Source: Candidatus Woesearchaeota archaeon (GTDB lineage Archaea > Nanobdellota > Nanobdellia > Woesearchaeales > ARS49). Taken from it: a stretch of DNA of 5,172 bases. The notes beneath the pieces are model-generated. The model was not told the DNA's origin. It saw only the letters and a program-made list of their open reading frames with translations, and did not search any database. Positions 1 to 2,596 of the stretch are shown one piece after another; position 1 is the stretch's first letter, and each line of letters begins with the position of its first letter. The position numbers and the translations under genes were made by a program. The DNA is taken from contig JACQMU010000128.1 in the NCBI GenBank assembly GCA_016203425.1, positions 1 to 5,172 of the forward strand. Direction: 5' to 3'.

Positions 1-1
1 C

Positions 2-175
2 TGTCCGCCGCAGCTTTTTTACTCGATATGTTTATATTGTAGTTCTTTTTATATGCAAACCAGATATCCAGATGTTAAAGGATTTAGAAACATTAATGAG
101 TTTTCTTTTGATGAATGCGAACAGGTTGTTAAAGAAGCAGAGGAAATACTGAGATGGATAGAAAAAGAACTATAA
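2..175 (+). CDS. HEPN-domain toxin, C-terminal fragment (open at the left edge, possibly frameshifted)
   Basis: The reading frame is open from the left edge to TAA at 173-175. From about position 50 it translates as FYMQTRYPDVKGFRN, ending in EEILRWIEKEL. The TRYPD segment followed by a helix ending in 'EIL.WIEK.L' is the familiar C-terminus of HEPN-domain proteins, the RNase-type toxins partnered with MNT antitoxins. The catalytic RX4-6H motif would lie upstream of the window, so activity cannot be judged. The gene overlaps the downstream nucleotidyltransferase by 22 nt, the usual toxin-antitoxin arrangement. Oddly, bases 1-39 in frame 1 read LSAAAFLLDMFIL before a TAG, which is more HEPN-like than the cysteine-rich frame-2 reading (CPPQLFYSICLYCSS) that is continuous with TRYPD. 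A small indel near positions 30-50, or poor sequence at a contig end, is therefore possible. Family assignment is fairly sure; intactness is not. Confidence 0.72.
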   Translation, partial: CPPQLFYSICLYCSSFYMQTRYPDVKGFRNINEFSFDECEQVVKEAEEILRWIEKEL

Positions 176-471
176 AGAAAGAGCTAAAACTATTTAAAGA
201 GAACTTGTCAAAGAAAATTCCAGTGAAAACATTATTATTTTTTGGCAGTCGAGCAAGAGGTCAAGGCAAAAAATATAGCGATGTAGATTTGATTGTGGTA
301 TCTGACAAGTTCAAAAGAAAAAAATTTCATCAGAGGGCAGTTGATTTGTATGATTATTGGACTCTTAATTATCCGGTGGATTTTATTTGTTACACGCAAG
401 ACGAATTTAATAAAAGTAAAAGATTAAGTGTTTTAGTCAAAGAAGCGATTAAAGAAGGGATAATTATTTGA
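154..471 (+). CDS. MNT-type minimal nucleotidyltransferase, antitoxin of a HEPN/MNT pair
   Basis: This 105-aa protein is the size of a minimal nucleotidyltransferase (DNA polymerase beta-like fold). It carries the family signature G31-S32-x10-D43-x-D45 (GSRARG, then SDVDLIVV), with a likely third carboxylate at D76 (YPVDFICY), so the metal-binding triad appears intact. In characterised HEPN/MNT systems the MNT protein neutralises the HEPN RNase by AMPylating a tyrosine near its active site; I infer the same role here from the pairing and do not see it directly. The ATG at 154 lies inside the end of the HEPN gene (22-nt overlap) and is preceded by GAGGA at 140-144 with a 9-nt gap, supporting this start and translational coupling. 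The N-terminus is lysine-rich, and base composition is strongly AT-rich compared with the S-layer gene. A free-standing nucleotidyltransferase of another role is less likely because of its neighbour. Confidence 0.88.
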   Translation: MDRKRTIKKELKLFKENLSKKIPVKTLLFFGSRARGQGKKYSDVDLIVVSDKFKRKKFHQRAVDLYDYWTLNYPVDFICYTQDEFNKSKRLSVLVKEAIKEGIII

Positions 472-479
472 GTTTTGAA

Positions 480-500
480 CATTTTTAATTCGTTCTTGTT
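480..500 (+). terminator. T-rich stretch after the HEPN/MNT pair, possible transcription stop
   Basis: Starting 8 nt after the MNT stop codon there is a T-rich run containing T5 at 482-486, then TTCTTGTTT. Archaeal RNA polymerase commonly terminates at such U-rich tracts without a hairpin. The next gene has its own TATA box downstream, so a stop here fits. The evidence is only compositional. Confidence 0.3.
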
Positions 501-518
501 TGCCACATTTTACGTATA

Positions 519-531
519 ACAAGATACTTGT
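519..531. repeat. Short palindrome ACAAG-ATA-CTTGT, operator candidate
   Basis: ACAAG (519-523) and CTTGT (527-531) are perfect inverted arms separated by ATA. Flanking GTAT (514-517) and ATAC (534-537) extend the symmetry imperfectly, with 1 nt against 2 nt between elements. The centre lies ~40 bp upstream of the TATA box at 560-568, a suitable place for a dimeric regulator of the following operon. No cognate regulator is encoded in the window, and a 5-bp arm can arise by chance. Confidence 0.35.
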
Positions 532-559
532 CCATACAAATGGATCAATTTTCCGCATT

Positions 560-568
560 ATTTTTAAA
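560..568 (+). promoter_or_regulatory. TATA box of the lipoprotein operon (leaderless arrangement)
   Basis: The ATTTTTAAA element is centred ~26 nt upstream of the ATG at 591. Archaeal transcription usually begins 22-30 nt downstream of the TATA centre, so the predicted +1 falls on or next to that ATG. This implies a leaderless mRNA and explains the lack of any Shine-Dalgarno motif before 591. Confidence 0.5.
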
Positions 569-590
569 GCTTAAACAATTATTTGGAATT

Positions 591-878
591 ATGGTAAGTC
601 AAAAGAACAGTTTAGCAACAAAAGTTGTAGGTTTGACTTTCTTAGCGTCATCTGCACTTTATTCCGGTTGCACAAATGCTGAATCAAAAACTGCACTTAC
701 GAATTCTCATAGTATTGTTGGCGATCTTACTGAGGAAGAAGCACGACAGGCAACGGGATGGCCCGGTAATTACAACTTTTCTATAGGACTTTCTCGTCAA
801 CTTGATTACCGAGGGGTTCGAAGGTCTGTGGACTATAGATGCGCAGAACGATCTCAGGCCCAGGTTAGATGCAGATGA
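591..878 (+). CDS. Small lipoprotein-like secreted protein, probably frameshifted near its C-terminus
   Basis: As read, the protein has 95 aa. Residues 1-27 look like a lipoprotein signal: a basic start (MVSQKNSLATK), a hydrophobic core (VVGLTFLASSAL) and a lipobox-like YSG-C27, followed by a polar region (TNAESKTALTNSH). It would be anchored outside the membrane by C27. The middle, with DLTEEEARQATGWPGNYNF, matches no family I recognise. I chose ATG 591 over an upstream TTG (528) or ATG (540) because the signal peptide then begins at the N-terminus and the TATA box sits ~26 nt before it. The last ~18 residues (VRRSVDYRC and onward) are arginine/cysteine-rich and atypical. Dropping one G from GGGG at 813-816 gives a more natural ending, GFEGLWTIDAQNDL then RPRLDADE, stopping at TAG 880-882. 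Either this copy is damaged or the sequence has an indel. Confidence 0.55.
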   Translation: MVSQKNSLATKVVGLTFLASSALYSGCTNAESKTALTNSHSIVGDLTEEEARQATGWPGNYNFSIGLSRQLDYRGVRRSVDYRCAERSQAQVRCR

Positions 879-1066
879 GTAGGACGAAAAAGAAAGAGTT
901 TTCTGTTAGAGATAAAAGATTAGATGAAATAGGAGTCCAGATTAATCCTAATTACAATCCTGCGAAACTCCACTGGTTCCTTGATTTGTTATTCGTGCCT
1001 GAGATCATGGCTCTTGGTATAGTTATTGTAGTGTTTCTTGTTTTTCTCGTTGTGAAAATGTACTGA
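875..1066 (+). CDS. Small single-pass membrane protein, function unknown
   Basis: This 63-aa protein has a charged N-terminal part (MSRTKKKEFSVRDKRLDE), a central polar stretch with NPNYNP, and one strong C-terminal membrane segment, PEIMALGIVIVVFLVFLVV (about residues 42-60), ending KMY. The layout is tail-anchored-like, with the basic N-terminus probably cytoplasmic. The ATG at 875 overlaps the stop of the upstream lipoprotein-like gene as ATGA, and AGGT at 862-865 lies 9 nt before it, so coupled translation is likely. An ATG at 869 (adding MQ) is possible but sits only 3 nt from AGGT. I recognise no family. The tight overlap suggests the two products work together at the membrane, but nothing in the sequence says how. 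Confidence 0.6.
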   Translation: MSRTKKKEFSVRDKRLDEIGVQINPNYNPAKLHWFLDLLFVPEIMALGIVIVVFLVFLVVKMY

Positions 1067-1105
1067 GTTAAGGTGTCTACAATTTGCCCATACGTTGTGT
1101 TGACA

Positions 1106-1185
1106 TTTCTTTCTCGACTATAAAACGAGCATCTTATTAATCATGGGACGCATGTCCGTCGTACTATTCTTCTTTTTAGTAGAAG
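1106..1185. terminator. Convergent intergenic region with T-rich tracts and weak hairpins
   Basis: Between the converging operons, a pyrimidine run (TTTCTTTCTC, 1106-1115) leads into a 4-bp hairpin (CTCG 1113-1116, CGAG 1126-1129). Further on, CTTCT (1169-1173) and AGAAG (1181-1185) can pair around a T-rich loop. The T tracts could end the + strand operon. On the minus strand, which should end the DoxX operon, only the 1169-1185 hairpin is available and no long T run follows it. The hairpins are too weak to be decisive; the position between two convergent stops is the main argument. Confidence 0.3.
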
Positions 1186-1211
1186 TTTAACCAGCCAACT
1201 GTGCGAAAGTA

Positions 1212-1598
1212 TCAGTTGCGTCTAAACAACAGTTTGTATTTGTCCCAATAGACATACCCTAAGTATGCATTGAACAAACAGATGATAAGCCCAATCGGCA
1301 CAAAACTAGGACTAAGCTTTGCATTAAAGATGACGATGCCGACAGCCACTGGCGCTAAGAATATCGCTGCAAGAGCAGGGTAGAATTTAAGCACAAGCAT
1401 CAAACCTGCTACAGTTTCAGTTACTTTAATCATTTGGAAAAGTCCAGTTTTCCAGAGAGCTTGCACAACACCAAGCATTGGTTCTTCCACCCCTTTTGGC
1501 GATGGACCACCCAGAAGCCCAGCGACACCGCTGAAAAGCATGAATAAACCAAAAAGTGTTCTAACCGCAATAACCAAATACTTGTTTCTTAAGTTCAC
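1212..1598 (-). CDS. DoxX-family integral membrane protein
   Basis: The 128-aa protein has four hydrophobic segments, at about residues 8-29 (VIAVRTLFGLFMLFSG), 52-70, 72-92 and 98-117, and a basic C-terminus (KYKLLFRRN). The first helix carries the DoxX-like pattern R-x2-FGL-x2-LFSG (R13, S23, G24). The second begins with a conserved-type acidic residue in KVTETVAGLMLVL (E61). Length and four-helix layout fit the DoxX superfamily, small membrane proteins linked in some organisms to quinone or thiosulfate redox chemistry or to stress. The specific role here is unknown. The start is a GTG at 1598-1596: the nearby ATG runs straight into a stop, and a strong GGAGGT lies 7 nt upstream of the GTG. 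It follows the receiver-like gene by 16 nt on the same strand, so the two almost surely share a transcript. Confidence 0.8.
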   Translation of the reverse strand: MNLRNKYLVIAVRTLFGLFMLFSGVAGLLGGPSPKGVEEPMLGVVQALWKTGLFQMIKVTETVAGLMLVLKFYPALAAIFLAPVAVGIVIFNAKLSPSFVPIGLIICLFNAYLGYVYWDKYKLLFRRN

Positions 1599-1605
1599 AT
1601 TAAAA

Positions 1606-1611
1606 ACCTCC
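1606..1611 (-). promoter_or_regulatory. Strong Shine-Dalgarno site fixing the GTG start of the DoxX gene
   Basis: The minus strand reads GGAGGT at 1611-1606, with 7 nt before the GTG at 1598. It lies in the 16-nt gap after the upstream stop (TGA, 1617-1615). It supports the non-ATG start and an operon in which the first gene is leaderless and the second is SD-led. Confidence 0.75.
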
Positions 1612-1614
1612 GTC

Positions 1615-2043
1615 TCATTTTTTAATAACTATCGTGACTTCCTGCAAAACAACATCAATCGAATAAGGCATTTGCACGTGTTTGAAACCAGCAGATTCAA
1701 CAACTGGCTTTATTTTTTCTGCAACAGCTGCATCAGCAAGAACAATAATTGGCGTTTGCGCAAACTTAAGATATCCAACAACATGCTCTTCAAACAGTTC
1801 AGCACGCTTTTGTGCGTCACAACACCCAAAAAACAATTGTGCATCATACACAATAACATCATAATTTTTTGGCACTAATGCGCTCAACCCTTCAGCGTGG
1901 CTGCGAAACAATTCAAACAACATCCCCTTCCCGCTGTTTACAAAAGTTATATCATGCTCCTGCTTCAAGCGCGCAATTAAATCTTTGTGCAGAGAATTTT
2001 CTTCAGAATGCTCTTCATCACCGCCGAAAAGAATTGACGCCAT
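1615..2043 (-). CDS. Stand-alone degenerate receiver-like (CheY-fold) protein
   Basis: The 142-aa protein alternates strands and helices in the receiver order. An N-terminal strand with acidic residues (ILFGGDEE, D9-E11) is followed by an amphipathic helix, then YDVIVYD with a possible acceptor D67, TPIIVLADAA (97-106) at the strand-4 position, and AGFKHVQMPYS (118-128) at the 'GA..yl.KP' position. The usual Thr/Ser of strand 4 is A103 and the usual Lys before Pro is M125, so normal phospho-switching looks impaired. There is no output domain and no kinase in the window. ATG 2043 is preferred to a GTG at 2049 because a TATA box is centred 26 nt upstream of it and no SD is present, implying a leaderless mRNA. 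The adjacent DoxX gene suggests a membrane-linked role. The fold call rests on pattern only; another Rossmann-like domain is possible. Confidence 0.55.
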   Translation of the reverse strand: MASILFGGDEEHSEENSLHKDLIARLKQEHDITFVNSGKGMLFELFRSHAEGLSALVPKNYDVIVYDAQLFFGCCDAQKRAELFEEHVVGYLKFAQTPIIVLADAAVAEKIKPVVESAGFKHVQMPYSIDVVLQEVTIVIKK

Positions 2044-2065
2044 AAACACTTCAACAAGTAAGAGG

Positions 2066-2072
2066 TATATAA
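2066..2072 (-). promoter_or_regulatory. TATA box of the receiver-like/DoxX operon (leaderless)
   Basis: The minus strand reads AAAAAGATTATATACC across this site, with TTATATA centred at 2069, exactly 26 nt before the A of the ATG at 2043. The A-rich run just upstream fits a BRE. The predicted +1 coincides with the start codon. Confidence 0.6.
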
Positions 2073-2117
2073 TCTTTTTGTTAAAGAACTCGTGCCGTCA
2101 TTCAAGGGAAGGCATCC

Positions 2118-2145
2118 CAGTCAGGCGTTCTGTAAATCAGTCAGG
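2118..2145. repeat. Paired direct repeats CAGTCAGG, 20 bp apart
   Basis: CAGTCAGG occurs at 2118-2125 and again at 2138-2145, on the same helical face (20-bp period), directly upstream of the TATA box at 2152. A one-mismatch copy, CAGTCGGG, lies at 2231-2238 in the loop of the first stem-loop. Spacing of about two turns suggests a regulator site, but the repeats are only 8 bp. Confidence 0.35.
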
Positions 2146-2151
2146 AGCCGG

Positions 2152-2161
2152 TTTATATATA
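2152..2161 (+). promoter_or_regulatory. Rightward TATA box upstream of the tandem stem-loops
   Basis: TTTATATATA is a good archaeal TATA core; the GC-rich bases before it make a poor BRE. Transcription would start near 2180, about 18 nt before the first stem-loop, so its product would be a structured RNA. No SD-led gene follows. AT-rich coincidence cannot be excluded. Confidence 0.4.
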
Positions 2162-2197
2162 CGTTATGAACGAGACGTCCAGACGAGAAATCTGAAT

Positions 2198-2274
2198 CTA
2201 AAATGAAAATCAACCACCTCCGGTCAGAGACAGTCGGGATTCTCGCCCTTTTGGTTCGGTTGATTTTCATTTAG
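2198..2274. repeat. Long inverted repeat 1 (perfect 15-bp arms)
   Basis: AAATGAAAATCAACC (2201-2215) pairs perfectly with GGTTGATTTTCATTT (2258-2272). CTA (2198-2200) and TAG extend the stem if one A is bulged, giving about 17 pairs. The 42-nt loop is GC-richer than the arms and contains a small GGG/CCC sub-hairpin (2236-2238 with 2246-2248). Confidence 0.9.
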
Positions 2275-2333
2275 TCCCGAAAATTTTCCACTTATCTTTC
2301 AATAGTCATAGACTCGTGGAAAATTTTCGAGGA
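2275..2333. repeat. Long inverted repeat 2 (perfect 14-bp arms)
   Basis: CGAAAATTTTCCAC (2278-2291) pairs perfectly with GTGGAAAATTTTCG (2316-2329). TCC (2275-2277) and GGA (2331-2333) extend it to about 17 pairs with one bulged A at 2330. The loop is 24 nt. The core AAAATTTT is itself palindromic. It begins at the base right after inverted repeat 1 ends. Confidence 0.9.
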
Positions 2334-2382
2334 TTAGAAAAATGTGTACTTTAAAGTGGTGACGATTGTTATTCTGTAATTA

Positions 2383-2397
2383 CGAAAAGTTTATAAG
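2383..2397 (+). promoter_or_regulatory. Distal S-layer promoter candidate (BRE + TATA)
   Basis: CGAAAAG followed by TTTATAAG matches the archaeal BRE/TATA consensus closely. The predicted start is near 2416-2422, giving a leader of about 175-180 nt for the S-layer mRNA, with the 2416-2434 inverted repeat at or near its 5' end. Confidence 0.5.
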
Positions 2398-2415
2398 CAA
2401 ATCTGTCGCAGCATA

Positions 2416-2434
2416 TGGTTAGCAACATTAACCA
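2416..2434 (+). repeat. Small inverted repeat TGGTTA / TAACCA
   Basis: TGGTTA (2416-2421) and TAACCA (2429-2434) form a 6-bp stem with a 7-nt loop. It lies where transcripts from the distal promoter should begin, so it could be a 5'-end hairpin or an operator. With arms this short, chance is possible. Confidence 0.4.
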
Positions 2435-2504
2435 AAGGTGTTTAAAGTTTCGCACCAAACAAGAATATATTTTACAACATATATTTTTGCGTTGGGGTGA
2501 AAAA

Positions 2505-2518
2505 GAAAACTTTAAATA
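2505..2518 (+). promoter_or_regulatory. Proximal S-layer promoter (BRE + TATA)
   Basis: GAAAAC then TTTAAATA, preceded by a purine-rich tract, is a near-consensus archaeal promoter. The TATA centre at ~2514 predicts +1 near 2540, for a leader of about 55-60 nt containing one hairpin and the RBS. This is the best promoter for the gene. Confidence 0.65.
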
Positions 2519-2548
2519 CCTATTATGAGTGTGTTGCATAAAACAAAC

Positions 2549-2568
2549 ATCTTTACATTCGTAAAGAT
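2549..2568 (+). promoter_or_regulatory. Perfect 8-bp leader hairpin of the S-layer mRNA
   Basis: ATCTTTAC (2549-2556) pairs perfectly with GTAAAGAT (2561-2568) around the tetraloop ATTC. It would begin within ~10 nt of the predicted 5' end and finish 13 nt before the RBS, leaving the RBS free. A 5' stabilising stem for an abundant mRNA is the simplest reading; a protein-binding site is another. Confidence 0.6.
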
Positions 2569-2581
2569 AACCAAAAAACAC

Positions 2582-2588
2582 GGAGGTG
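2582..2588 (+). promoter_or_regulatory. Strong Shine-Dalgarno site of the S-layer gene
   Basis: GGAGGTG, complementary to the anti-SD end of archaeal 16S rRNA, ends 8 nt before the ATG at 2597. It fixes the start codon and fits very high translation. Confidence 0.85.
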
Positions 2589-2596
2589 TTTAGATA

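Larger units (their letters stand above)
2182..2335 (+). ncRNA. Candidate structured small RNA made of two abutting stem-loops
   Basis: A TATA box at 2152-2161 predicts a start near 2180. The following ~150 nt fold into two long stems with no bases between them (2198-2274 and 2275-2333), after which the sequence turns A-rich without obvious structure. A tandem of this kind would stack coaxially in RNA. I find no C/D-box (RUGAUGA/CUGA) layout, no SRP or RNase P core and no known riboswitch pattern, so the class is unknown. Alternatives are a DNA-level cruciform or regulatory element, or a long leader of the S-layer mRNA. No single feature proves it is an RNA gene. Confidence 0.35.
2050..2596. 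other. Divergent ~550-bp regulatory region without a convincing protein gene
   Basis: This stretch separates the leftward receiver-like/DoxX operon from the rightward S-layer gene. From left to right it holds the leftward TATA box, paired CAGTCAGG repeats, a rightward TATA box (2152-2161), two long stem-loops lying end to end (2198-2333), a first BRE/TATA pair (2383-2397), a small inverted repeat (2416-2434), a second BRE/TATA pair (2505-2518), the leader hairpin (2549-2568) and the S-layer RBS. Open frames inside it are short and lack a matching promoter or RBS. I see no tRNA, rRNA or CRISPR repeat. Confidence 0.7.

Noticed and set aside
1146..1157. GGAC-GCAT-GTCC inverted repeat in the convergent intergenic region
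   Set aside because: A four-base-pair stem, not followed by a T run in either direction; too weak to call a terminator or site.
1540..2206. Open frames on the + strand across the receiver-like and DoxX genes
   Set aside because: They lie opposite two well-supported minus-strand genes and read as low-complexity Asn/Phe/Ser-rich sequence, without RBS or family signal.
2203..2274. A 23-codon open frame (MKINHLRSETVG to LVRLIFI) that starts in one arm of stem-loop 1 and stops in the other
   Set aside because: It has no RBS and is not at a leaderless distance from the TATA box at 2152. Its ends are dictated by the inverted repeat, so it is probably incidental.
2182..2335. Possible C/D-box guide RNA, SRP RNA or transposon-end explanation for the stem-loop region
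   Set aside because: No paired RUGAUGA and CUGA boxes, no SRP or RNase P core sequence, and no transposase or target-site duplication was seen nearby.
2466..2488. Duplicated TATATTTT motifs just before the proximal S-layer promoter
   Set aside because: AT-rich repeats of this size are expected in such DNA. They lack a BRE and the predicted starts would fall at no gene or structure of note.
2415..2528. A 37-codon open frame (MVSNINQRCLKF onward) just downstream of the distal BRE/TATA
   Set aside because: The ATG is ~21 nt from the TATA centre, a little short for a leaderless start. It has no SD, runs across the proximal promoter and encodes a composition typical of non-coding AT-rich DNA. 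A second S-layer promoter explains the TATA better.
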